Positions 1 through 9,900 of a stretch of DNA of 64,000 nt are shown piece by piece. The translations under genes and the position numbers were made by a program. Below the pieces are notes generated by a model, which saw nothing but the letters and a program-made list of their open reading frames with translations, did not search any database and was not told the origin of the DNA. Source of the stretch: Leptospira meyeri (lineage in GTDB: Bacteria > Spirochaetota > Leptospiria > Leptospirales > Leptospiraceae); NCBI RefSeq assembly GCF_004368965.1, contig NZ_SORO01000004.1:203083-267082 (forward strand), read 5' to 3'. Position 1 is the first letter of the stretch; each line of letters opens with the position of its first letter.

Positions 1-180
1 GTTGCCGATATGCGCGAGATCGAACTTGCTGGCACAAATTTTGGTAAAAAAACGCTAGTCATCCATGGGAAAACTGAGAAGTTTTTCCGAGAGAAAGGAT
101 TTACTAGCAGTTCCGTATCCATCAGCCATGCTGACCATTACGCAACGGCAGTTGTCGTTTTTTATAAGGAGCCCAAATGA
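1..180 (+). CDS. C-terminal 59 residues of an unidentified protein (partial)
   Basis: Frame 1 is open from the first base of the window to a TGA at 178-180. It encodes the last 59 residues of a protein that starts outside the window and ends in VVVFYKEPK. The stop overlaps the ATG of the next small gene in an ATGA arrangement, so the two are probably translationally coupled. I recognise no family in this fragment; a mixed alpha/beta domain end is possible. The open frame, the coding-like composition and the coupled junction support it as a real gene end. Confidence 0.6.
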   Translation, partial: VADMREIELAGTNFGKKTLVIHGKTEKFFREKGFTSSSVSISHADHYATAVVVFYKEPK

Positions 181-401
181 TCGTTAGTGATAAAATGAAG
201 GCAGTACTAGTTCATTACAACCAAGCCCTTTCGTTATACAAATCGCGAAAGTTCGCAGAAGCAAAAGAAGAGTTCAAAAAGGGACTTGCGATTCATCCTG
301 GAGATGGCCCCTCGAAACTATACATTGAACGTTGCGATGATTATATCGCAGATCCCCCACCAGAAGATTGGGACGGGGTTTATAACATGAAAACAAAATA
401 G
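177..401 (+). CDS. Small TPR-like protein resembling the C-terminal module of adenylate/guanylate cyclases
   Basis: A 74-residue protein that is essentially one TPR-like helical hairpin (about residues 12-45, with YNQALSLYKSRKFAEAKEEF) followed by a tail containing PPPEDWDGVY and MKTK. From family knowledge, many class III nucleotide cyclases end with such a helical repeat followed by a P-x-DWDGV motif. Here the module stands alone without a catalytic domain. It overlaps the previous stop by four bases and lies 5 bp before the bactofilin gene, so it is probably in an operon. A role as a protein-interaction adaptor is inference. It could also be the remnant of a larger cyclase, but the preceding 180 bases do not look like a cyclase domain. 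Confidence 0.7.
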   Translation: MIVSDKMKAVLVHYNQALSLYKSRKFAEAKEEFKKGLAIHPGDGPSKLYIERCDDYIADPPPEDWDGVYNMKTK

Positions 402-406
402 GAACT

Positions 407-775
407 ATGTCAAAAAAAGAAATGCAAACAACCATCACCGAACACGGAGTCATCGCCACTATTCTAGGAAAAGAAACAGCATTTAGCGGAACTTTGGCGT
501 TCAAAAAACCCTTACAGATTTCTGGTGATTTCACTGGTGAAATCATCTCCGATGGTTATCTGGTGATCAGTGAAGGTGCAAGAGTCAAAGCAAATATCAA
601 AGCAGGTACAGTTGTTGTTGGTGGTACCATCATTGGAAACGTGACTGCGACCCAACGATTAGAAATGTTATCTACAGGAAAGGTCCAGGGAAACATTCGT
701 ACTGCAAAACTTCAAATTGCCGATGGGGTTGTATTTGACGGGAATTGTGAAATGCTAAGCAGCGAAGAAACTTAG
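407..775 (+). CDS. Bactofilin family cytoskeletal protein
   Basis: A 122-residue protein with the bactofilin core at about residues 25-115: a short-period right-handed beta-helix with regular hydrophobic/glycine spacing (LQISGDFTGEI, GYLVISEGARVKANI, GTVVVGGTIIGNV, LEMLSTGKVQGNI). Bactofilins polymerise without nucleotide into membrane-associated filaments and help set cell shape, commonly by localising peptidoglycan enzymes. In a spirochaete this suggests a role in helical cell morphology. The start is ATG five bases after the TPR-like gene. The short polar N-terminus (residues 1-20) fits the disordered, membrane-targeting tail of the family. The next gene, a membrane histidine kinase, begins at a TTG almost touching the stop. 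Confidence 0.93.
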   Translation: MSKKEMQTTITEHGVIATILGKETAFSGTLAFKKPLQISGDFTGEIISDGYLVISEGARVKANIKAGTVVVGGTIIGNVTATQRLEMLSTGKVQGNIRTAKLQIADGVVFDGNCEMLSSEET

Positions 776-776
776 T

Positions 777-2558
777 TTGTGGCAATTTCATCCTTATAGT
801 TTACTTTTATTTCTAGCTTTCAGCTTCAATCTTGTATTGGGGCTTTTCGTTCTAAAATCCTTCCGACTAGATCTTGTTAAATATCTTTTAATTTTAGTTT
901 TCGGTTCTATGATGTGGACCGGATTTTATGGCATCGATTTTGTATTTATCAGTCCGACCCTTCATAGATCCTTTATCGCATTTTTGTATATTGGTGTTGC
1001 TCTTGCTAATTTGGGGATGGTGCTTGTTTCATTAGAATTTACACAAAACAGGCATTTGTTGACAAAAAAGTTCTGGGTATTGCTTACAATCCAGCCGCTG
1101 TTTACGCTTGCGGTATGCGTTCTTGATCCCATTTTTAAAACTTTAACACTCGATACATATTTAGTAAATATCAACGGTCGAATTCAGTGGATACAAGAAA
1201 CTAACATTGGCGGATTCATCGTTTCTTATTTCTTTTCATTTTTTTGGTCTTCTTTTGTCGCCTATCTCCTTATAAAAGGAATCTTTGTTTCCAAGTCTAC
1301 GGAAAGACGTAGGTATTTTTTAATTTTGGTGTCTTACTTATTTATTTGGGTTACGGCCATTTTGCATAAGTTAGGTTTTCGTCCTCTCCCCGGTCTCAAT
1401 ATTACTGCGGTTATGAGTACGATGCAGGTGATTTTGATTTTTTTTGCAATTGGATATTATCGAATGTTCGACCTTGTTCCGTTGGTTCGAGGAGAAATTG
1501 TAGACGAGTTGGATGAAGCCGTAGTGATCCTCGATTTTAATAATCGTATTGTTGATTGGAATATGTCAGCAGAACATTTGTTTCAGATCTCATCCAAGAA
1601 CTCTACTTTATTGTCATACAAATATTTTTTTGCATCAGCTCCAGGAATCATTTCTAAACTCGATCATCTGTCCGATAAAAAAACACTTACAAAATGGATT
1701 TGGGAAAAAGATGAAAAATGCTGGGAAGTGACCGCAAAACAGATTCGAGATGCTAATCGTAAAAAAATTGGAATGGTTCTTGTATTCCGAGATATCACCG
1801 AACAGAGAAATTTAGAAAAACAAATGGTAAATGTCAATCGTGAACTATTGATTGCCAACGGAACTAAAGATCGATTTTTATCGATCATTTCTCATGATTT
1901 ACGTGGACCCCTTGCTGGGATTAAAATGTTACTCAAAGTATTGAATGAGGACATGAAAAAGAAAGAAGATGCACTTGCTGGTATGACACAATCGTTAGTG
2001 GATGCAACAGAATCTGTTTTTTCATTATTGGAAAACCTTCTGGAATGGTCTAAGTTACAACGGGGGCAGGAAGAATATCGCCCACATTATTATCGTTTGG
2101 ATAACATAGTAAGGGAGTGTTTGGAGCTTTTTACTCTTAGTGCTTCGAACAAAGGCATCGTTTTGGATGTGAATGTTCCTTCTCATGCGATGGTGTTTTG
2201 TGATGATCGAATGATTATCACAGTCATTCGAAATTTAATTTCCAATGCTCTGAAGTTCAGTCATAAGAATGGTAAAGTAATCATTGAAGCAAACGATATT
2301 GGCGGGGACTGGCAGGTTTCAGTCATTGACTCGGGAGTAGGTATGTCGAAAGCAATTGTAGACAAACTATTCAAAGTTGGGGAAGTGATTAAATCAACAG
2401 GGACCCAAGGGGAAACAGGAAATGGGATAGGACTTTTACTATGTCATGAATTTGTTACTGTCAACGGAGGAACCATGTATGCAGATAGCGACGGAGTATC
2501 TGGTTCCAGGTTTGTTTTTACTATCCCCAAAAAAATGAGAGAGGAGATCATTTCATGA
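777..2558 (+). CDS. Membrane-bound sensor histidine kinase (N-terminal 7TM, PAS, HisKA, HATPase)
   Basis: A 593-residue sensor kinase. About seven hydrophobic segments fill residues 5-225, as in the 7TM N-terminal histidine-kinase sensor class. A PAS domain follows at roughly 240-345. The dimerisation/phosphoacceptor helix carries FLSIISHDLRGP with the phosphoryl histidine at about H373. The ATPase domain has an N-box (NLISNALKFSH, about 487-497), DSGVGMS and GNGIGLLLCHEF. The start is TTG at 777, one base after the bactofilin stop, so the two may be coupled. No response regulator is adjacent, so the partner is unknown. The stop overlaps the SDR gene (ATGA). The ligand cannot be told from sequence. 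Confidence 0.92.
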   Translation: MWQFHPYSLLLFLAFSFNLVLGLFVLKSFRLDLVKYLLILVFGSMMWTGFYGIDFVFISPTLHRSFIAFLYIGVALANLGMVLVSLEFTQNRHLLTKKFWVLLTIQPLFTLAVCVLDPIFKTLTLDTYLVNINGRIQWIQETNIGGFIVSYFFSFFWSSFVAYLLIKGIFVSKSTERRRYFLILVSYLFIWVTAILHKLGFRPLPGLNITAVMSTMQVILIFFAIGYYRMFDLVPLVRGEIVDELDEAVVILDFNNRIVDWNMSAEHLFQISSKNSTLLSYKYFFASAPGIISKLDHLSDKKTLTKWIWEKDEKCWEVTAKQIRDANRKKIGMVLVFRDITEQRNLEKQMVNVNRELLIANGTKDRFLSIISHDLRGPLAGIKMLLKVLNEDMKKKEDALAGMTQSLVDATESVFSLLENLLEWSKLQRGQEEYRPHYYRLDNIVRECLELFTLSASNKGIVLDVNVPSHAMVFCDDRMIITVIRNLISNALKFSHKNGKVIIEANDIGGDWQVSVIDSGVGMSKAIVDKLFKVGEVIKSTGTQGETGNGIGLLLCHEFVTVNGGTMYADSDGVSGSRFVFTIPKKMREEIIS

Positions 2559-3412
2559 AAAAGACAATTGTTGTTACCGGTGCTACGGATGGAATTGGAA
2601 GGGTTTGTGCTCATACATTTTCAAAAACCCAAGAAGAATTAATTTTAGTTGGTCGTAATGCAGATAAGTTAGCGGCCCTCGTATATTCATTACAGGTGAC
2701 AGGGTCAACAGTTCATTCTTATGTTGCCGATTTATCATCTGCAAAAGAAACTTTTTTGTTATCAGAAACTATTCGAAAGAATCATCCTAAGATAGATGTT
2801 CTGCTTAATAACGCTGGTGCATATTTCGACCAATACACTCCTACAAAGGAGGGAATAGAATCTACATTTGCTTTAAATCATTTGAATTATTTTATTTTAT
2901 CTCTTGGTTTACTTCCTTCATTAAAAAAAGCCAACGAACCACGGATTGTCAATGTAGCTTCTCGCGCACACATGGGAGTTTCATTGGATTTCGATAATTT
3001 GTTAGGTGAAAAAGAGTATTCAGGTTGGAAACAATACCAACGATCCAAATTGATGAATATATATTTTACTTATGAACTTGCAGAACGTTTGAATCAAACT
3101 AAAATCACAGTGAACTGTCTTCATCCTGGATTTGTCAAAACTCGATTTGGTCAGAACAATGACGGATTAGCAAAATTTCTATTAACCATTGCTCAGAATA
3201 TTTTTGCTATTTCGGAAGAGAAAGGTGCGGAAACTTCTATTTTTCTTTCTACTGATCCGTCTGTTTCCGGGATTTCTGGGAAGTACTTTGTTAAAAAGAA
3301 AATTCAAAAAAGTTCTGAACCATCTTATGATATTGCAGCGAGAAGAAAACTTTGGTCTTATACAGAAGACTTATTAAAACATAAGTTTAGTTTTAAATTC
3401 CCTGGTTTCTGA
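2555..3412 (+). CDS. Short-chain dehydrogenase/reductase (retinol-dehydrogenase-like)
   Basis: A 285-residue classical SDR oxidoreductase with a Rossmann fold that uses NAD(P)H. Visible are the cofactor motif TGATDGIGR (residues 8-16), NNAG at 85-88, and the catalytic YxxxK as Y161-K165 in YQRSK, preceded by NVASRAH carrying the catalytic serine. The GRN after strand beta-2 (LVGRNADK) favours NADP. Overall layout resembles the retinol dehydrogenase/WW-oxidoreductase-like SDR group; the substrate is unknown. The gene overlaps the kinase stop by four bases and is followed after 2 bp by a cupin gene, so it sits inside the operon. Confidence 0.9.
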   Translation: MKKTIVVTGATDGIGRVCAHTFSKTQEELILVGRNADKLAALVYSLQVTGSTVHSYVADLSSAKETFLLSETIRKNHPKIDVLLNNAGAYFDQYTPTKEGIESTFALNHLNYFILSLGLLPSLKKANEPRIVNVASRAHMGVSLDFDNLLGEKEYSGWKQYQRSKLMNIYFTYELAERLNQTKITVNCLHPGFVKTRFGQNNDGLAKFLLTIAQNIFAISEEKGAETSIFLSTDPSVSGISGKYFVKKKIQKSSEPSYDIAARRKLWSYTEDLLKHKFSFKFPGF

Positions 3413-3414
3413 GT

Positions 3415-3780
3415 ATGGGTTTCAAACACCAAAAAAATCCTATTCAAATCCCTGTTCCTGGTGGCAAAACCATTGAAGAACATTTTGGAATTCCCTCTAC
3501 CGGGAATTCTGAAATTTCTGTCGCTCATATGATTGCTCCACCAGGTTGGGGAGAGCCGTTTCAAACACCTAACTTTGATGAATGGACTCTTATGGTTCGA
3601 GGTCAAAAACAAGTAGAAGTGGATGGAACGATTGTAATTTTATCTGCCGGTGAATCATTGTTCATTGAGAAAGGAACAAGGGTAAGATATTCTAATCCTT
3701 TTTCAGCCGATGCAGAATATTGGTCTGTTTGTAAACCTGCTTTTTCTTTAGATTTGGTCAATCGGGAACCTGAAGTCTAA
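3415..3780 (+). CDS. Cupin-domain protein
   Basis: A 121-residue single-domain cupin. The beta-barrel core covers about residues 30-110, with WTLMVRGQKQVEVDG followed by LSAGESLFIEKGTRVRYSNP, the usual cupin 'G-E-P/S' turn. The classical HxH metal pair of cupin motif 1 is not obvious (the region reads FQTPNFDEW), so a metal-dependent enzyme is uncertain and a ligand-binding role is possible. It begins 2 bp after the SDR stop and is followed 11 bp later by the cNMP/SpoIIE gene. Co-transcription with the SDR suggests a shared metabolic or sensory job, but this is inference. Confidence 0.82.
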   Translation: MGFKHQKNPIQIPVPGGKTIEEHFGIPSTGNSEISVAHMIAPPGWGEPFQTPNFDEWTLMVRGQKQVEVDGTIVILSAGESLFIEKGTRVRYSNPFSADAEYWSVCKPAFSLDLVNREPEV

Positions 3781-3791
3781 GGTTACAATGT

Positions 3792-5024
3792 ATGGGTATT
3801 GAGGAGAAACCAACGGCTGATTTAAGTTTCCTTAAGAAGGAAATGAAAAAAGTTCAATTTCCCAAAGGTTCGCTTGTCATCCAACAATACTCGTTAGGTG
3901 GTTCGTTTTATTTTATTGAATCGGGTAGAGTTGAGGTTTGGAAATATTTAGACGAGAGTAAACAAGAAATACTCGTGATTGGTGATCTTTCCACTGGTGA
4001 TTATTTTGGTGAAATTGCTCTCATTGATTCTGCTCCTCGCACAGTAAATATAACAGCAAAAGAAAACTTGGTTCTTTATGAGCTGACGAGTGAAGATTTT
4101 CATCGTTTATTACAATCAAGTCCAGAATTGACTTTGACTCTGTTGAAATTATTAACGGCAAGAATTCGAAACGCCGAACAAAGAGAAAATCAAGTTTTGA
4201 TTCAGAAGAACAAGGAACTCCGTCGTCAGAATGAAACTCTCGAAGAGATGGTAAAAGAACGGACTGCAAAGTTAACCCAAACTTTAAAAATCATTCAGGA
4301 AGACTTAGAAACTGCAAAAACCATTCAAAGGAATATTTTACCACTTGGACTTCGGTATGTGGCACATTTGGACTTTGGATCTTCATTCGAGCCAATGGCA
4401 GAAGTAGGTGGAGATATATTTGATGTCATTCGTTTAGAAAAATCAAAGATACGATTATTTTTAGCAGATGCCATTGGACATGGTGTTCAGGCAGCACTGA
4501 TAACGATGGCGATCAAAGCTGAATACGATCATATCAAACGTAATGCACCAAACCCGGCAGATGTTCTATATGCTTTGAACCAAATTTTTATTGAGAGTTA
4601 TGGAAAAAAAACCAATCAATTCACTGCAGTCATCGTTGATTTGAATTTAGAGGAAAACAGTTTAACCTATTCGTCTGCCGGTCACAATGAACCGTATATC
4701 GTCACAAAAGACCAATTCATTCCACTTACAGAATCGGGAGTGATGTTGGGATTGGAAAAAGACGTCGAGTATACCAATCATTCTATGTCTTTTGGATTAG
4801 GGGATCGTTTGTTTATGATTTCTGACGGGTATCTAGAGCAGGAAAATGCAGATGGAATTCTCCTGGGAGAGGCCAAATTGCTTTCCAGTTTTGAATCTGC
4901 TAAGAGTTTGGATTTAAATCTATCAGATACAATCAATTTGTTAATGGATGATTTTCATTCGTTTCGGGGCAATACCTCCATGATGGATGATGTAACGATT
5001 CTCGGTATCGGAACCAAGTGTTGA
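3792..5024 (+). CDS. Cyclic-nucleotide-binding SpoIIE-type serine/threonine phosphatase
   Basis: A 410-residue three-part protein. Residues about 15-125 form a Crp-type cyclic-nucleotide-binding domain, including YFIESGRVEVW and the phosphate-cassette-like GDYFGEIALIDSAPRTV. Residues 130-170 are a charged coiled coil. Residues 180-405 are a PP2C/SpoIIE phosphatase with GGDIFDV, ADAIGHG, SAGHNEPY, ISDGYLEQ and a terminal MDDVTILGIG, supplying the metal-binding aspartates. Such proteins usually dephosphorylate anti-anti-sigma factors in partner-switching pathways. Here cAMP or cGMP binding probably controls activity through the coiled coil. No STAS or anti-sigma gene is adjacent. Confidence 0.92.
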   Translation: MGIEEKPTADLSFLKKEMKKVQFPKGSLVIQQYSLGGSFYFIESGRVEVWKYLDESKQEILVIGDLSTGDYFGEIALIDSAPRTVNITAKENLVLYELTSEDFHRLLQSSPELTLTLLKLLTARIRNAEQRENQVLIQKNKELRRQNETLEEMVKERTAKLTQTLKIIQEDLETAKTIQRNILPLGLRYVAHLDFGSSFEPMAEVGGDIFDVIRLEKSKIRLFLADAIGHGVQAALITMAIKAEYDHIKRNAPNPADVLYALNQIFIESYGKKTNQFTAVIVDLNLEENSLTYSSAGHNEPYIVTKDQFIPLTESGVMLGLEKDVEYTNHSMSFGLGDRLFMISDGYLEQENADGILLGEAKLLSSFESAKSLDLNLSDTINLLMDDFHSFRGNTSMMDDVTILGIGTKC

Positions 5025-5037
5025 ATAGGAGTTAATT

Positions 5038-5916
5038 TTGGGATTAATCATTGCTTATATTTTGTTTCTTTTGAATTTATTGTCGATCATACCAACTATG
5101 TATCCACTTTATATCTGGAAGTTGGTGACAACCGGGTCATTGAGGAGATTTGGTGATCGTTTGCTTTTAAAGGTAGGAGAGGCATGGATCGAAAACAACT
5201 ATCGAATTTCAAGAATGTTATATGGAGTACAATTTGAAGTAATCGGCGAAGGGTATAAAAACTTAAAACAAGACGGAAGTTATATGATTATTTGTAACCA
5301 CCAATCTTGGTCTGATATTTATATCATCCAGTCAGTTTTAAATCGTAAAATTCCACTGATCCGGTTTTTTATTAAGGATTCATTAAAGTATGTCCCTATT
5401 CTCGGGCATGCTTGGCTTGCATTGGATTTCCCTTTTGTCAAAAGAAGTAGTCGAGAACAATTGAAAAAAAATCCAGAACTTGCAACCAAGGATTTGGAGA
5501 ATGTCAAAAAAGTTTGTGAGAAGTTTGCCGGTATGCCTTTTTCAATTTTAAATTTTCTTGAAGGGCACCGAAGAACACCAGAAAGAGTTCAAAAATTACT
5601 AAAGAAAAATCCCTACAAAAATTTACTACGTCCCCATAGTGGGGGAATTTCTGTTGTGTCCACTGCTTTAAGAAATTCGCTTGATGCTTTTATCGATTTA
5701 ACGATTGTTTATCCAACAGAAAATCCAAGTTTTTTAGATTTGATGCGCGGTAAAATTCGAAAGCTAAAGGTGTTTGTGGAAGTGATCCCAGCTCCTCTTG
5801 TGCCAATAGAAGAGAATGAACAGTTTGCACCAATGTCAAAAAAAATGAAACGTTGGGTTGATGAACGTTGGGCTTTAAAAGATGATTTAATCACAAAGGA
5901 GAAACAACCAAAATGA
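5038..5916 (+). CDS. 1-acyl-sn-glycerol-3-phosphate acyltransferase family protein (PlsC-like, LCLAT/YihG type)
   Basis: A 292-residue membrane-associated acyltransferase. The HX4D catalytic motif is NHQSWSD with H88 and D93. The substrate-binding block reads FLEGHRRT (E175), as in the LCLAT/YihG branch of the family, where FLEGTR is usual; here H replaces T. A hydrophobic N-terminus (residues 2-30) probably anchors it in the inner membrane. The expected reaction is acyl transfer to a lysophospholipid such as lysophosphatidate. The start is TTG at 5038, 13 bp after the phosphatase gene. The stop overlaps the next start (ATGA). Confidence 0.88.
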   Translation: MGLIIAYILFLLNLLSIIPTMYPLYIWKLVTTGSLRRFGDRLLLKVGEAWIENNYRISRMLYGVQFEVIGEGYKNLKQDGSYMIICNHQSWSDIYIIQSVLNRKIPLIRFFIKDSLKYVPILGHAWLALDFPFVKRSSREQLKKNPELATKDLENVKKVCEKFAGMPFSILNFLEGHRRTPERVQKLLKKNPYKNLLRPHSGGISVVSTALRNSLDAFIDLTIVYPTENPSFLDLMRGKIRKLKVFVEVIPAPLVPIEENEQFAPMSKKMKRWVDERWALKDDLITKEKQPK

Positions 5917-6953
5917 AATACTCACTCACAAATCTACTTGTTTTCTCATTTTTTGTTTCTTGTAGAACATTTGCTCCGGTCGCTTATGAACCTCCCGCCA
6001 AACCAGAGTCAGTTGGGATATACGCGCCAAATACAGAATTACAAAAGTCCATATTACTTGCCATTGGAAAGGTAAAGGGTTTGGAATCTTTGGAAGTGGA
6101 TGCAGATGGAAATATATATGGGGGAGACAAAGATGGTCGAATCATCCGAATCACTCTGAAGGGAGAAATAAAACCCATCGCCTATACAGAAGGGAGACCG
6201 CTTGGGATTCAGTTTGATAATCAAGGGAACCTTATTATCGCAGATGCTTACAGAGGTTTACTTTCTTTAGATAAATCTGGAAAAATAACAGTTCTAGTTT
6301 CGGAATACAAAGGAAAACCTTTTAAATTCACTGATGATTTAGATATAGCAAAAGATGGAAAAATCTATTTTTCTGATGCATCAATCTATGAACAAAAAGA
6401 ATATCTTTATGATCTTTTAGAAGCAAGACCTTACGGGAGAGTTTTTGTTTATGATCCCAAAACCAAAGAAACGTTGTTACTTGCGGACGAATTGTACTTT
6501 GCTAATGGGATTGCTTTGTCTAAAACGGAAGACTTTCTTCTAGTAAATGAAACTTATCGATATAGAGTCACAAAACTTTGGTTAAAAGGACCAAAAAAAG
6601 GAACTAAAGAAACAGTGATCGAAAATCTGCCAGGATTTCCGGACAATATCACAAGAAATGAAAATGGTGAATTTTGGGTGGCATTGTTTACTGTAAGAAA
6701 TGACCGAATGGACAATATGCACCCATCCCCAGTCGTCAAAAGAATGATTTCTTTTCTTCCAAAATTCCTTTGGCCTAAACCAGAACCTTTTGGATATGCA
6801 ATGAAAATTGATGGGAATGGAAAGGTGCTGATGACTTTACAAGATCCCGGTGGTGAACACCTAAAAGAAGTCACAAGTGTTTTAGAAAAGAAACGACAGT
6901 TGTATATTGGAAGTCTCTACAACGATCGTGTTGGGATTTACGTTCTGCCTTAA
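5913..6953 (+). CDS. SMP-30/strictosidine synthase-like beta-propeller lipoprotein
   Basis: A 346-residue protein with a spirochaetal-type lipoprotein signal (FFVSC, lipid-accepting C17). The rest is a six-bladed beta-propeller of the SMP-30/gluconolactonase/strictosidine-synthase superfamily: LEVDADGNIYGGDKDGRI, IQFDNQGNLIIADAYRGL, KDGKIYFSDAS and ANGIALSKTEDFLLVNET are successive blades. These proteins are often calcium-dependent lactonases or esterases. The substrate is unknown here, and a non-catalytic envelope role is possible. Translationally coupled to the acyltransferase (4-bp overlap). A convergent inverted repeat lies over its stop. Confidence 0.88.
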   Translation: MKYSLTNLLVFSFFVSCRTFAPVAYEPPAKPESVGIYAPNTELQKSILLAIGKVKGLESLEVDADGNIYGGDKDGRIIRITLKGEIKPIAYTEGRPLGIQFDNQGNLIIADAYRGLLSLDKSGKITVLVSEYKGKPFKFTDDLDIAKDGKIYFSDASIYEQKEYLYDLLEARPYGRVFVYDPKTKETLLLADELYFANGIALSKTEDFLLVNETYRYRVTKLWLKGPKKGTKETVIENLPGFPDNITRNENGEFWVALFTVRNDRMDNMHPSPVVKRMISFLPKFLWPKPEPFGYAMKIDGNGKVLMTLQDPGGEHLKEVTSVLEKKRQLYIGSLYNDRVGIYVLP

Positions 6954-6968
6954 CCAAAATGTTAAGGC
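6947..6968. terminator. Perfect 8-bp inverted repeat between convergent genes
   Basis: GCCTTAAC at 6947-6954 and GTTAAGGC at 6961-6968 form a perfect 8-bp stem with a 6-base loop. It spans the stop of the beta-propeller gene and the stop of the convergent beta-helix lipoprotein gene. It is placed to act as a bidirectional transcription stop, although no strong T-run follows on either strand. Confidence 0.5.
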
Positions 6969-9900
6969 GTACAAGGGAATTCGTATTCAACTGCCCCAAG
7001 GCTCACGGCTCCATCCCCACCTGGCCTTGTTCCGTTTCCGTTAATACTATCTGCTATGAGAAGGTTTGGTGACCTTGTTATCAAACAGGATGTTGCAGAT
7101 GTTGGGGTATATACTGCTATTGTTCCAAAATCGGAAACAAATTTAGGGTCTAGTTTTAAATTATTCCCAAAGTTTCCAAGAATTCCAATTGGTGAAACAC
7201 AAGTCGCCGTACTTGGAATTCCTCCGCCGCAAAGTTCCGTATAACTAGTGCCGTTTTGGGAAACCAACTCGTTGCAGTGATGAAATACATTGTATTTCAT
7301 GGCAGTCTGGATACCGGGTCCCGAATTGATGATACAGGCATTTCCACTTATATCGTTTGTAAGTAATAAAATATTATTTTGAATGTCAGCAGAGTTTGTA
7401 GGTGTTTTTAAAAATATAGGTGTTCCCTTGCCAGCAACTGACGTGGCTCCGCCAGAAATTGAATTATGATAGATCCTTAGCCCAGAAAAAGAGGCTACCA
7501 CTTCGATCCCAAATGAATTATAACTACTTAGATCGGGGCCATTCTGAATCCAATTATTGGCAATCAGTGCGTTGGAGGGAGTATCTAGATTGATTCCCGC
7601 TGTTGTTGTCGACGTGGTTACACCAGTTGAAGTTCCAAGTCGAATGTAATTACCCGCAATTCGAGAAGTTGCCGTTGGGCTATTGAGTTTAATTCCATAT
7701 AAGGTAGCAGACGACGATGAAGTTACCTTTCCACCTTCTATCGTATTGTTCTCTATGGTCGATGTCCCACCTCCAGTCACATAGATCCCTGAAGCTTGTG
7801 AATTTCCCGTAAGATTATCGGCTTTTCCAATATTAATTAGATTTCTTCGAACTACATGCCCACCTGCCGAAAGATAAATTCCGTGTGTGTTTGTCACTCC
7901 ATTTCCAGAGATGATGATATTGCCTTGTGTAGGGGAACCAATTTCGATTGCAGAAGCCACTTGGATTCGCATACCGACCGATTGAATTCCCTTCCCAGCG
8001 GTGATAAGGTTTCCTGCTAACGTTCCATTGGAACCAGCGCTAGCTCCTGAAGTTACATCAAAAGCAACGCTTAAGGTAGTTGCACCAGCACTCGTATCTA
8101 AATCTTTACTTGCGATTTCATTTCCACGGATATTTGATACAGTGATTGTGGAAGTTCCTGAAAATTGGATTCCTTTAGAATTTGCAGAAATTATCGCAGA
8201 GCTTCCACCTGAAATAGAATTTGTCAGAAGAATTGGTGAAATGGGGGAAGTGGAAGCCATCGACAAACCAATCGCCGAACAGTTTGCAGTCGTACATTCT
8301 CCTCCATCAATTGTATTTAAGATCAAATATGGATTACTATTAATGGCTAAAACTCCATAGCTACCATTGATTCCATAACCTGCCGAAATGATGTTATTAA
8401 TCAACCTGACGTTGTTAGTGGAATCTAAAAAAACACCAGCCATATAGGGAGCGGTGTCAGGCCCTCCCTTGATTGTGAATCCGGAAATAGTTACATTGTT
8501 TGTGACGGTTGTATCTCCAGTGATAGAAGCACAAGGTGATGTCGCTGTCGCAACTGCACAGCCGGCAGGAGTTGTATCCATTAGAATCACAGAGGAATGA
8601 GAATTTGGGTCCCAAGTTGTAAAACCAGACCCAGGCACATAACCTCCGTAAAGTGAAATTCCTGATACAAGTTGAATTGTTCCGCCAACAAACGCAGGAT
8701 CGTAGGATCCACCTTCAACAAGGACAGCACAATCACCAGCAGGGCATCCTCCGAAACTATTGATTGCTAATTGAATATTCCGTTTCGGTGTGAGCGGAGT
8801 GAGTCCATCATTTGCATCGACCCCCAACGGATTGTCGGCTACATATCTTAGATTGGAAGGAATCAGATACAGTATATTCACAGTAGAGGAAAGTGGGTAT
8901 CCGCCAACGCTATTACAATTTAGAGTTAAGGTCTTATGTCCACTCATCCAAGAGTCAGTAGCAGCGGGGGTAACGGTGAGTGTATCATTTGCGAAATTTG
9001 TCGTTGAGACAGTAAATTGAATCGCCAAACTTAAATTGGTATTGAGAGTGCCCGTGGAACCTGTACAGCTACCCGCATTAATTTCGTCTGAAAATTGTAA
9101 CTTAATGCTTTCAAGAGGTTTGAGAACTCCTCCATTCGAAGGTCCGATACTTAGTACACTAAAACAATTTGCCGTTATGGCTATGTTTCCAGTAACTACT
9201 CCTGTTGTTGAAGAGAGAGTGCATTGGTGCCCTGCCGGTGTTGAAACAATTTGAAGGCTATAACTATTGTTTGTCACAATATTGGTTGGGAATCGGTGGA
9301 GTCCGTTTGCGGATATGGATAGATATTCAGAATTATTATTACGAATTGTCAAAGTACCTGAGGCAATCCCAACTGCCGTGACTTCAATGGGAAAGGCAAT
9401 CGAGGTACAAGCGATTGTGATATTGGTAACGTTAGCTCCGGCGATGGCGCCTGCTCCGTTTGTGGTTAAACAATTTTGTACTGGATGGTTTGGTTGTGTA
9501 GTGACGGAAACATTATAAGTCGTTCCATCTAAATATGTTTGGGTAAATGCAAAAGTACCAGAAGCTACGGCAACATTGAGAGTAGAACCATCAACCGAGT
9601 TGGTTAATACGAGGCCAGTGATTCCATCCAAACCGGTAATGGTTCCCCCAATTGTGTATTTCAAAGGATCACAATTGATCATGATAGAAGTAACATTGCC
9701 AAAACCGACAACTCCCATTCCACCACTTACGGAACAAACTTGTGTGGGGAGAGTTGGTTGTGTTTTGATGGAAACGTTAAAGGTACTTCCTGTAGTGAGA
9801 GTCGTTGTAAATTCAAAATTGCCATCAGCATTGACATTGATTGTTTCGGTTCCTGAGTTAAGTCCGATCACAAGTCCTGAGCCAAGGAGGCCAGACACAG

